NCBI RefSeq assembly: GCF_003711515.1
Contig: NW_021167083.1
Span: 653,697 to 717,696 of the forward strand
DNA from: Sodiomyces alkalinus F11
Taxonomy: Eukaryota; Ascomycota; Sordariomycetes; Glomerellales; Plectosphaerellaceae
Reading direction: 5' to 3'
Length of the DNA stretch: 64,000 nt
The stretch's first letter is position 1. The number at the start of each line of letters is the position of its first letter. Position numbers and translations under genes: made by a program. This document shows positions 47,531 to 57,806 of this stretch, piece after piece. The notes under the pieces were generated by a model. That model saw only the letters and a program-made list of their open reading frames with translations. It was not told where the DNA came from and did not search any database.

Positions 47531-48017
47531 GGTGGTGTGGGTAGACTAGACGTCTGGGATGAGCTCTGTCCTTCCGGGGGGGGGGGGGGGGGGCAGGAGT
47601 AACAGCAGCAGCCATTGTTCTTTTGGCTTTTCTCATATTCAAGGGCATCAAGAGCGGAAAGAGGAGCGCATAATGGTAGCATAGCGTATGATGTTAATGG
47701 GTACTATTCATTCGAGGCCGCTTCGCGTGGTTACGGGGATCGCAGCCACCATTTCCTTCTTATTCAATACACAAACACGTACCGGGACAACAAATACGAA
47801 GCGAGATTGGAGCCGGGGAAGTGTAAGTGAGTAAATGCTTCAATTTGTGACATTGATGCCCGGGCCAGAGAACATCTTCAAATGGCCCTTTATTTTTCTT
47901 TTCTCTACCTTGCCATACTACCGGCGATACCATTCGCATTTCCAGGACCAAACGCATGTAACAAGAAAAACGCCTCGTAAGCCTCCGACAGATATACCCT
48001 TAACATCCAAAGTAGAC
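47531..48017. other. Convergent 3' region of PLC and LEU2
   Basis: Non-coding sequence between two converging stops, with a run of 18 G at 47576-47593 that may be a length-variable site. Confidence 0.6.
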
Positions 48018-49442
48018 CTAGCTAGTGAGAATCTTGACGAGCTCCTTCACGATGGCGTCGCCCACCTCGACGGTACTTGTGGAACCGCCGATGTCCTTGG
48101 TGCGCAGGCCGGCGTCGAGAACGTTCTTGACGGCGTCCTCGACGGCCTGGGCCTCCTTGGGGAGGTTGAGGGAGTACCGGAGCATCATGGCGACGGAGAG
48201 GATGGTGCCGATGGGGTTGACGATGCCCTGGCCGGAGATGTCGGGGGCGGAGCCTGTGGAGGGTGGGGAATTAAATCCGTCAGCAAAGAAGAACCCGGCA
48301 CACAGAACAGGGCGGGAGCGGTCTGGGGCTAAGAGGAAGGAGGGTTAAAAAAACCAAAAAAAAAAAAAAACTCACCGTGAATAGGCTCGTAGATGCCGTT
48401 ACACCGGCCCTTGCCATCAGGAATACCGCTCAGACTGGCCGAAGGCAACAGGCCAATGCTGCCGGGAATGACGCTAGCCTCATCGGAAATGATGTCACCG
48501 AAAAGGTTGCTGGTAACGATAACGCCGTTCAGGGCGCGCGGGCTCTTGACCATAAGCATGGCAGCCGAGTCGATCAGCTGGTGCTTGAGCTCGAGGGAAG
48601 GGAACTCGGCGGCGAAGATCTCGGAAGTGACCTTGCGCCAGAGGCGGCTGGTGGCGAGGACGTTGGCCTTGTCGAGGCTCCAGGCGGTCTTGTCGCCGCG
48701 GGCGAGGGCGAGGGAGCCGGCGAGGCGGGCGATGCGCTCGATCTCGGGCCGCGAGTAGGGCTCCGTGTCGAGGGCGTGGCCGTCGCCCGTGTCCTCCTTG
48801 CGGTCGCCGAAGTAGATGCCGCCGGTGAGCTCGCGGACCACCACGAAGTCGACGCCGCGGCAGATCTCGGGCTTGAGCGGGGAGAAGTCGACGAGGGCGT
48901 CGGAGGCGAAGTTGCAGGGCCGCAGGTTGCCGTAGGCGCCGAGTTCCTTGCGGAGCTTGAGCAGGCCTTGTTCCGGGCGGACGGCGCCGGTGCCCCATTC
49001 GGGGCCGCCGATGGCGCCGAGGAGGATGGCGGAGGCGGATTTGGCGGCGTTTAGGGCCTCGTCTGTCAGGGGCGAGCCGGTGGCGTTGATGGAGGCCTGG
49101 TAAGTGGGCGAGAGTGGTAAGCGTTGTGGACCTTATGTTTGTTTTTCTTTCCTTCTTTCTCGGGACGGGACAGGGGGAAGGGATGGAGAGACGAGGGATA
49201 ATGGCTTACACCACCCAGGAGGTGCTCCTGAAGATTGAACTTTCCAGCGGACGGGCTGTGAGCCTCGACAGCCTTGAGAACCTGCACACCAGTGTAAGTA
49301 AGTAGAAGGAAGGCTTTGGTGAAGAGTCGTGGAGCGTCATTGATTCCAGGGAGAATACACCACACACCTTGATTCCCTCAGCCACAACCTCGGGACCACA
49401 GTGGTCGCCGGCAAAGACCACAATATCATGTGTTGTCGCCAT
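48018..49442 (-). CDS. LEU2: 3-isopropylmalate dehydrogenase (leucine synthesis)
   Basis: Four exons (49442-49368, 49281-49210, 49096-48376, 48253-48018) give 367 residues, the normal length. The enzyme oxidises and decarboxylates 3-isopropylmalate to 2-oxoisocaproate with NAD, the third committed step of leucine synthesis. Visible signatures are [49 protein letters not shown], the substrate-contact segment [15 protein letters not shown], the metal-binding Asp pair in [17 protein letters not shown], and the nucleotide-binding turn [14 protein letters not shown] spliced across the last intron. No mitochondrial targeting sequence is apparent, which fits a cytosolic enzyme. The last intron has an A-run on the plus strand beside the donor. 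A start at 49442 gives the usual short N-terminus. Orthologues are called LEU2 in yeast and leu-1 in Neurospora. Confidence 0.95.
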
Positions 49443-50410
49443 GTTGATGTTCAGGTAGGCTCCAAATTACAAATTACCCTTCAACGCCAAATACGAGCAA
49501 AAGAAGAACCTTGTTGAGAAAAGAAGGTGCTGGATGGAGCTTGAGGTCGGTTGAAAACAAAAACACGGGAAGGGAAAGGTGAAGGGAAAGTTCAATGGAA
49601 CATCCGATCGGCGAAGTAAACGGTCCGTCCTCAACAACATCCGTAGCCCGGCACTGGGTACCTGTACCTGTACCTTACTTCCCTATTCTTCGCCTATTCT
49701 TCCCACCCAGAAGCTTCGAACGAGGGGCAGCTGGGCACCGATATCCAATTTCCCAATAATCGCCCCACAATCAACTACCCCGCAATTCCGACATCGGCCC
49801 TAGAACTCTCTGCCCCTCCTTTACCGAGCCGGCTTTGTCATCATCAGATACTTGCCTTATTGGGTAAATAAGGTAGCTTCGACAGTCAGGCGGCGGGAAG
49901 CAACCGAGACCTCCATGCCTAAGGTATCGTTATGTCCATGTCATGCCTGTATTCTGAGTACTTCCGTGGAAAGCTCTATCCGTACGTAATACGGAGTACA
50001 GAGTACAGAGTTGAGCTGCAGAGACAACCTAAAGCCAGGCACCTAATCCAGTCTCTGGCCACCTTAGGGGTATGGGTATCATGTGTCCGTTCTTCTCAAA
50101 AGTATCTCATAAGTATTTGCCAAACCTCTCTATCCCCTCCATATCAATTCAAATGCTCTCATATCTTCATTTCAGCATCTCTTTTTGTCTTCTTTTTCTT
50201 TTGTCTTCTTTTTCTTTTCTTTCACCTGCTCGTCATCCGTCTCCGCTGTCTCCCCTCCTTCGAAGACACGGCCTGAACATGGCAACGTCCGCAGAATAAA
50301 TCAAACCCCCGTCCCCCAGGAAACCCGCCCATCCATCATATCCAGTCCATGCATGGTATTTCGTTATCCTTCTTCCGTGCCTTTCTTTTTCCCCGCCGCG
50401 GCATCCACCT
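49443..50410. other. Intergenic, LEU2 promoter region
   Basis: Upstream of LEU2 (-) and downstream of the PHD-finger gene (-). TACGGAGTA lies at 49990, and a GTACCTGTACCTGTACCTT stretch lies near 49660. No gene is seen. No clear Leu3-type CCGG-N4-CCGG site was found by eye. Confidence 0.5.
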
Positions 50411-53003
50411 TCATCGGAACGACTTGAACGACTTGTGAGCCAACGGAGAGGCGCCTCCACCGTGAGCCACATCTCTCCCGCTCTCCCGCAACTGAATCCC
50501 CCGGGCATTCGGCGTATTGGCGCAGAAGGCACAGATATACACGCTGGGAAGCATCCGGCGCGACGTGATTCTGATGCATTGCCCGTGGAGCCACATCTCG
50601 CACGACTCGCTGCAGTGATACACGAGTTAGTTTTGCGAAACCTTGGTCGGGTTGGGATATTTTCTTTTTTGGTTAAAAAAAAAAAAAAAAAAAGGTAGAG
50701 AACAGGGAGAGAGGGAAACATACCATTGCACCATGAACCCGTCTCCGTCACGATTGCCACCATTCCGCTGGCATACGCACCGAATACGCCGTCCCCGCGC
50801 CTCCGTCGAAGGGGTCGGGAGGCTCCCGTCCGTGAACGACGTCGGCGACGCCGCCACCGGTCCCGCCATGCCCCCAAAGCTTCTGCCCATCCGACCCTGG
50901 CCCCGTTCCCGTTGCTGCTGATGTTTCCCAGAGATCCCCGATCCCGGTCCCGATACGCGCTTCTGCCGGTTCTCTCTAAGCCTGCGCAGCTCGTTCGCCG
51001 CATCATCACTTCCGCCGCGCTCCATCCCATTCATCACCGTCTCCGCCTCGCTCTCCGCGTCGTTGCCCGCTCCTCTGTCGACCCCGGCCCCGCCGGCCAT
51101 GTACGAGCTCGTGCTGCGGTCGCTGACACTCCGCTGCGACGACGTGTGATACCCGGCTCGGGTCGGCTTGTGCGGGTCCGGCAGCGCAAACGACGTGTTC
51201 CGGCTGGGGAGGATGATGGGCTCGTCGTCCGTCGACTCCTCCTCGTCCCCCGAATCGAAGCTCCGTGCGCGCACCGACGCCGCCTCCCGGGACGACCTCC
51301 TGCTGCTGCACTGCATGCTGCTCGCCTCCGACCCTGGACCGGTCGTCTCGCCGTCTACGACCACCGTTGTTTCGGCTCGGGCTCGGCCGTCTGCGTCGAT
51401 GGTGAACCTGACCAATGTCCGAGCGCGTGGCGGAGGTGCCTCCGGGATAGACGTCAGGCTCGACAGCTGGAACTGGTTCTTCAGAGGCGACGTTCGACCC
51501 GATGGTCTCGTGCTCGGCGGCCGGCTGTTCACCCCCCTGGACGAGGAGGAGCTGCTTGCGACGGCTGGCGTCGGTTGGGCCGGGGGTGCCAGAGACGGTG
51601 GCTGGTTCCGTGCCAGGCTTCGTTTGCCCCTGTTCTCGCTCAGGCTCCTCTGCAGTCCCGGCCGGCTACTGGATTTCATGGGCGAACTGGCCAGGCTGCG
51701 GTCCGGAACCCGGGTTGCCGGTCGTTCCCTCGTGCTGGAGGACCGGCGCAAGTCGTTCCGCACGGGTGCCTTGGACAGGGCTTGTGCCACGGCTTCCATG
51801 GAGAACTGTGCCCCTCGGTCCACTTGAGTCGTCGGTAAGCTGATGTCCATGCTCGAAGACTGGGGTCGGCTGAAAAGCAACCCTGGGTCCACGCCGGTCC
51901 CCGGGCTCATGAGATTGAACCGATTGTCAATGGGACCGGGATGCACGGCTGAGGAGGACATCGAAGGTCCTGCGGTAGAGGTTGGCTTCGATTCAGTTTG
52001 GGACAACGACGTCTTGGGAGCCAATGGCCGGGGTTTCCTGACAGCCCGTGGCTTTTTTTTGGGTTGCTGCTGCTGGGGCGGCTGTTGTCTTGGCATTTGG
52101 CTCGTTTGCTGCTGCGGCTCCTGAGGTAGGGTCTCCATATCCTGGAACATTTGGTTGGCATCAAACGAGCCTGTGGGCCGGTGGCCGAGCGTGGGCATCT
52201 GGAAGGCATCAACGCCGAATGAAAAGTCAATGTCCATCCCCGACATGTCGGCTCCCGGATCCCAAAAGCTGGAGGGCGCGGCGGCCGGCGCGGACATGGG
52301 GTAGCCGAAGAAGTCGGACGTGGATACGTAGCCGGCCACGTTGGGTTGCTGGGGCGTCTCCGCCGCAAAGTCCGGCTGGCCGTAGCCATTGTCATTTTGC
52401 ATGTTGCCTACTTCGAGCTTCGGCCTGGAATTTCGCCCTCTCTTGTGGGACGAGGGAGGGGGCGTCGCTGTTTGGCCCTGTGCTTCTTTTTCCTCGGGAT
52501 GAACACGAACACCTCCTTCGGGTCCTTGTTTCGTCTTTGTGACTGATCTTCTCGTCTTTGAGGGGTTGTTACCCTGCTGCTCTGAGCCGTTATCTTCGGT
52601 TCCCGAAAACTCGTGCGGCCCGGTCACCGGCCCCGGCGAAGAGGGCAACACGCGGGAAGAATTGACGGGCGACTGGGAGAGGTTCGGATTCGAGTAAAGG
52701 TGCGTGTCATGGGCTGCAGTGATCCTTCCTCCTGTCGATGGCTGCCTCTTATGGACGCCCGCGGCGGCTCGGAAGTCGGGTCCTTTGGGAGTAGTGAATT
52801 CAGCAAACGGACTGTGGGAGGCCTGGAGATTGCCCGGCGTAGTATTGAAGACGGAGTATTCTTCGGCAAAGAGAGGCGTCCAGCCACCCGGCTCATTAAA
52901 GGGACCTTGCCGATTCTTGGGGGTCTTGAAGACAGGGCTCGGGAGGTGGGCAGACGTCGGTGTCCGTTTCGGAGTCGGTGGTAGAGCGTTTGGATCTCCA
53001 AAG
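50411..53003 (-). CDS. PHD-finger protein, 5' end unresolved
   Basis: Two exons are secure (53003-50724 and 50609-50411), about 826 residues. The N-terminal part has SFGDPNALPPTPKRTP and many Pro/Ser-rich stretches, then Gln-rich and basic disordered segments. At the C-terminus a PHD zinc finger is formed across the intron: RIRCVCQRNGG, then GFMVQ, CESCEMWLHGQCI and YICAFC, a complete C4-H-C3 set. PHD fingers of this class read histone H3 tails, often with lysine 4 methylation, so a chromatin role is likely; the target complex is unknown. The acceptor at 53004 (CAAAACAG, with branch-like GGCTAACC) shows that an exon precedes it. The best start, ATG at 53167, followed by CATCCAG and a GC donor (GCAAGG), is one base out of phase, so I leave the first exon open. 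Confidence 0.75.
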
Positions 53004-53167
53004 CTGTTTTGTTGGAAGGAATACGGTTAGCCGAGACATTTGCTTGGGGGAATTGGCAGCTGTGGCAGCTGTTCGTTGCGAATAACCCCAACCAAAGGTC
53101 ACCCCGTTAGATGGTAAAAAAAAAGGGGGGGGGGGCCTTGCCTGGATGCCTGTTGATCCCCACTCAT

Positions 53168-55844
53168 ATCAGATTTCTTCTCGATGTCGTCTCAGAAGAC
53201 CTCAGCGCTACCATGACAGAACGAAAGGACTACACAGACTGTGGTATTCCCAAGTTCGAAGAGGGTCTCGACGAGGGACGGAATTGGTCGTTCGGGTGGA
53301 CGACCAGATATTGTACTACAGTAATCTGCAATCCGAATGGTCAAGAACCTTTCCTGACGGCAGATAAGAATAATTCTTTTCCACCTCTACTTGTCGTGAC
53401 AATGGGGGCGAGTTCAGAGCCGGCACATGTCGCTGATCGTCACAAATATGTATATGTACTTCGAGGTCGTTATATCGTTTGATTTATTGTATGCAGGGTC
53501 TGCGGTCAAAGAGGCGGAAGCCAAAAGGGAGTGAGCACTTCCGAATAGTGACGGTGGAGGGACTGACGGACAAGAAGAAGTAGAGGCAATGGTGAATGGA
53601 AACGAAAGATAAAACATACGGGAGAGTCTGTGTATGGGGGGAAAGGGGGGGGGGGTGCAACCATGGAAACTGTACGGAGAACGGGTAGACAAGCTTGCTT
53701 ACCTCTAGTTTGGTTGGTGATAACTATCAAGGCAATAGGACAGGGGAGAAATAACCGGGAGAATACTTCAAAGGACCAATAGGTAGCTCGGAACGCTCAG
53801 TTGCATCTGACTGGACTGGAAAGGAAGAAAAAAAAAAGGTCGAGTCCCGTTGAATGCAGAGAGTCCAGTCCGAAGAGACGCAGGTCCCTCCCTAGTTTGG
53901 GAAATTGGACCTGAATTTCTTTTTCCTCGTACTGTATTCAACACGGAGCAAACCGCCAAGGACGAGCGAGAGTCGGATTAGAGACGGTAAAACCGTTCCG
54001 CGAGGAGAATAAAACCGTAGCTCAAGGTAGTCACCACATATATAGGCGTAGGCGTTCTTCTTGTGTCCAGGGCTCGCTATCCCTCGCACTCAGCTCTTCC
54101 CCCGGAGTGAAGGCGGGATGCAAAATCGACCCTCTGACCGGTTGCCCTGTTGAGATTCTATACAACAGAATGCAAGAACTGACGAGAGCAAGACAGGACA
54201 AGACAAGACGTAATAGGCCAAGCCAAGGAGAGAGAGGGAGTAAAAGGAAGGAGAAGGAAAAAAGTAAAAAAAAAAAAAAAAAAAAAAGGTAAAAGGACGA
54301 TTAAAAAAAAAGAAAGACGGAAAATTGCTTGAAGGGATGGCAGGAAGAGGAAGCAAAACTGTCTCCCGGAGCAATATGCAGCAACTGGGGATACAGCGTG
54401 GAGCCGCCTGTCAGGATTTGAATGAAGTAAGGTAGGGGGTCCAGGCACCAACGGTGAACTAGTACTTCGTACATACTACGGATAATTACCATAGGTCAGG
54501 TGGCTGGACACTTTCGCAGTTACGGAGTATAAGGTACTTCGCAGTTAGAATACATAAGGTAACGTAGTGCAACGTCCACTAAATTGCAGCGTGGCGGCCA
54601 GGTATGGAACAGGATTCGGCATCCAACGGCTACCCACAGCCACAACCTTGAAGTACCTTAGTGTAGGTACTTCGTATGATCCGTAATTAATAAGGTACTT
54701 CGTCACCAACCATTCTCAAAACCAACACCGAAGGTCCTCGAAAAGTTTTATCTGAAGCCCGAGGTAGCCGACAAAGCTCCCATGATGGGGCTCTTCCTAA
54801 GGTATTGTTGTTGGCGGGGCTCAGACGGAAGACCGAATAACCACTTCACTTCCCGCATGAACGAATTCCTTATCACTGCTTACAGGTAGGTGCCTTGGAC
54901 AGATATGGCTCTTCGGTGTCTTACTAAGATACGCAAACGTCTCTCATCGTATACGATGCTGTCGGGGAGGATAAACGCATCCTCTTATACAGCCGCAGAG
55001 CATTCCACGATCCTTCTATCCCGCAAGCTTGATACTACCATCGAGCTCACATCACAATGGACACGAACGGTAGGCTTATACAATTCAAACGACTGAGCCC
55101 ATCAGTGTCTGCAGGGTCATATATGGGTATCTTAAGTATATGTATACATTGTATTATGGTTTACGTTGATTAGCCATGGCAGGGGGAAGCTGAGTATAAC
55201 AGAAAAGTAGTGACGCCGATAGACTAATATAAAGAGTGAGTGAAATAAAAGTAACACACGCTGTAAAAAAAGAAAGGGTAGTCAGACCAGCTGACGTCTC
55301 TGTGAAGACTCAGAAACCCCCACAGATAGGATAGATGAACGTCTAAACCAAAAGGGGAGAAGAAAAAGCCAGATGACTTTGTGAAGAGAGGGGGGAGACA
55401 GGGGAAAGAAGCAGAAAAGAAGGAACAAAATGAAAAGGAAAAGAAAATACGAAAAAGAAAAAGAAAAACGCCCATAATGGCTGTGATGGCTGTGATGGCT
55501 GTGATGGCTATGGTGGGTATCATGGGTAAGATGGGTATGGTAAAGTCTATAGTCCTCCCTCCCCGTCACCATGACAGGATATCTCACCGTATTCATGCGA
55601 GTCGCCTGCATTCCCCCGTCTATTAGTTATCCCATTCCATAATCATCATGTCGGAGTAACGTCGAAGGAGTTTTTTTCTTTTTTCTTTTTTCGTTCGTGA
55701 CGGCATGGCAAATACTGTATCAGCGACGCGTGGGAGTTGCGTGCGCCTGTTTCATAGATAGTAGAAAAGATGCGACAAGAGAAAAGCCAAAGAAAGGACA
55801 AGTGAGAAAATTGGAATGAGTTCATGTTCGAACCCGAGTGTGTC
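53168..55844. other. Intergenic, no gene supported
   Basis: The longest plus-strand frame (53111-53482) overlaps the likely PHD-gene leader and has no domain. The stretch contains A-runs and G-runs (for example 53640-53655 and 54265-54285), TACGGAGTA at 54521, GGTACTTCG-type motifs at 54535-54700, and a 9-mer tandem repeat near 55480. Confidence 0.5.
55477..55511. repeat. 9-bp tandem repeat (ATGGCTGTG)n
   Basis: About 3.5 copies of ATGGCTGTG, followed by related GGGTATCATGGG units. It is probably just downstream of the Rua1-C gene. Confidence 0.7.
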
Positions 55845-57806
55845 CTAGATCATGTTCGGCATCGTCTCGTAGGGACTCGACGTCGGGTTTCGCATGCGGT
55901 GTTCGTCGGCCTGCTGCGGTGTCGGTCGTGCTGCAGACGGGAAAAGCCCTCCCTGTCGATACACTTGCGCCGAGGCCGGAGTGTCCGTTCCAGAGACGGT
56001 GGCAGGCGTCATCTGCGGCGTCATGGGTGCTCGGGGTTGAGGCTTCGTCCGACCACCACCGTTGGCGACGGGACGCCGACGCTTAACCGCGTCCTTGTTC
56101 TTGCCGCACTGGAAAAGCTAGTTAGCAAAATCGCCACGTCGTTCCGGTGGTCCGGTCATGCTTACCTTGCTCCAGTGCCGGAACCAAGTGATGCCCTGCT
56201 TCTTGGTGCCCACGAGCGGAACCCAGTCGCTGCAACTGCTGCAGAACCCCTCCCAGGCGTCCGGGTCGCCCATCACCCGCCGCGTCTGCTGAGGTTCCGG
56301 GAACGGGCTGCCCGTCGGCGCGCTGATGCCGTGGCTGAACGTCTTGTCGTACCAGTACGCCGAGTTTTTGAGGACCAGCCAGCGACCGGGCCTGCAGATC
56401 CCGCACCATCCCTCGCGCTTCTGGCCGTGTCCGCGGACCCACCTCGGCGTGTAGAGGTCGCCTTCGAATCGGGGCTGCTGCTCGCGCGGTATCATGTCCT
56501 TGTCCTCCGGGTTCATGTCTTCGGGCGGCGGCGGCACATGCTCCTCTCGCAGGGAGGCATACATATCAGGAGGATCAGACGAGCCCATATAATGCCCATG
56601 CAGGGCGTGAGGCTCGGCGTTGCTTGAAAGCATGGGGAAATGGCCGTAAAACCCCGTGTCGGCATGGAACCCGTGGAAAGGGGCGTGAGCCTGCGTGGGG
56701 AGCACCATTGGTGCGTGGTACTGCTGCTGCGGTTCAGGGGTGGAAAAGAAAGACTGCTCCTGCGCGGCCTGTGGGTTTGCGTAGCTCAGGGGAACAGGAC
56801 ATAGAACTTGTTGGTCTTGAATAGTGGGGGAAGAATGCCTAGATGACGTGCTTTGACGGGCGTCGAAAACATCCTGGCTTGGGTTGTAGACAAAAGGAGT
56901 CGTTGTTCGTCGCTGAGACGTCGTCCCATAGCAGCCAGTAGACCACCGCTTGTTCCCTATATTGTAAGGGGCCGACCGTGCACTGGGACGGGGGTTCGGT
57001 GTCACACGTCCGCGGCTGAGCGTCCGCACTAGGTCAGTTCGACTCTGCGGCGTCATGCGCGGAGATGCCACGGGAGAGAGCTGTATCGAAGAAACCAGGG
57101 AATTCCGATTCGAAGACGGGAGCGTGTAGTCGGAGCTCAGGGATGGCGCATCCGATGCGGCTGCGGATGCATCGTCGCCCAAGTCGTACGAAAGGATGTC
57201 GGATAGCCCACCCGGGGTGGAAACGGTAAACGAGGAGCCAGAAATGGGGCGGCGGTTGAACCCCCCATCGAAATGTGTCGAAGAATCTTCATGCGACGGG
57301 CCGACATAGTTTGGGCCTGGCATGGTCACCGCCGTGTCGGTCGTATATGCCTGACCGATACTCATGTCTGTTTCCACTACCGGGATCTCATAATGGTCTT
57401 CGCACGGTTTTTGGCCATAGGCTGGCTGGCGTGTTAGCTTTGGTAAAAGGACAAAGATCGGTCCACTGAGGGATTGCAGACCTGGCTTACTCTTGTTCAT
57501 TGTATTAAACGAATAAATATCTTGTTGGTGATCAGATCCAGGCCCCGACATGGCGTTGTTTGCGCTCGGCGTCTGTCGCTGATGCCTAAATGGCCAAGGT
57601 ATCACGGCTTCATACCAAGGCTCTGAATTGTCATTTTCTTCCCCGGTGGTGAACGAGGATCCATCGTAAACGGTTGCAGGACGAGGGACTGCCCGTTGTG
57701 AGGCCGGTGTCGTCCACTGGTGCTCGTACAGAGGTAAACTGTCTGATGGTATCGGAATCTCGTTGTCGTTCATGGTGAAGACGGGGGTTGGACAATTCCT
57801 GGCCAT
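55845..57806 (-). CDS. Rua1 C-terminal domain transcription regulator
   Basis: Two exons (57806-56166 and 56108-55845) give 634 residues. The C-terminal domain (about residues 455-555) reads DLYTPRWVRGHGQKREGWCG, CRPGRWLVLKNSAYWYDKTF, HGI, WEGFCSSCSDWVPL and WFRHWSK, then after the splice CGKNKDAVKRRRP. This is the Rua1-C (DUF4451) zinc-binding module with two Cys pairs and conserved His. Rua1 of Ustilago activates glycolipid-biosynthesis genes; ascomycete members are mostly uncharacterised. The N-terminal 450 residues are Ser/Thr/Pro/Gln-rich without a fold. The last exon is needed for the final Cys and the basic RRR patch; reading through gives a stop after 14 unrelated residues. A second ATG at 57773 is an alternative start. 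A GTAAGC...CTAACACGCCAG segment inside the first exon looks intron-like, but removing it breaks the frame. Confidence 0.82.

Noticed and set aside
50726..51838. 370-codon plus-strand frame opposite the PHD-finger gene
   Set aside because: Antisense to a Ser/Arg-rich coding exon; no domain, and the minus frame has the complete PHD finger.
53111..53482. 123-codon plus-strand ORF opposite the PHD gene leader
   Set aside because: It begins at an A-run/G-run junction, has no domain and overlaps the likely first exon of the minus-strand gene.
57430..57494. Possible 65-nt intron inside the Rua1-C gene
   Set aside because: It has a good GTAAGC donor and a CTAAC...CCAG end, but removal shifts the frame and the downstream protein would stop early.
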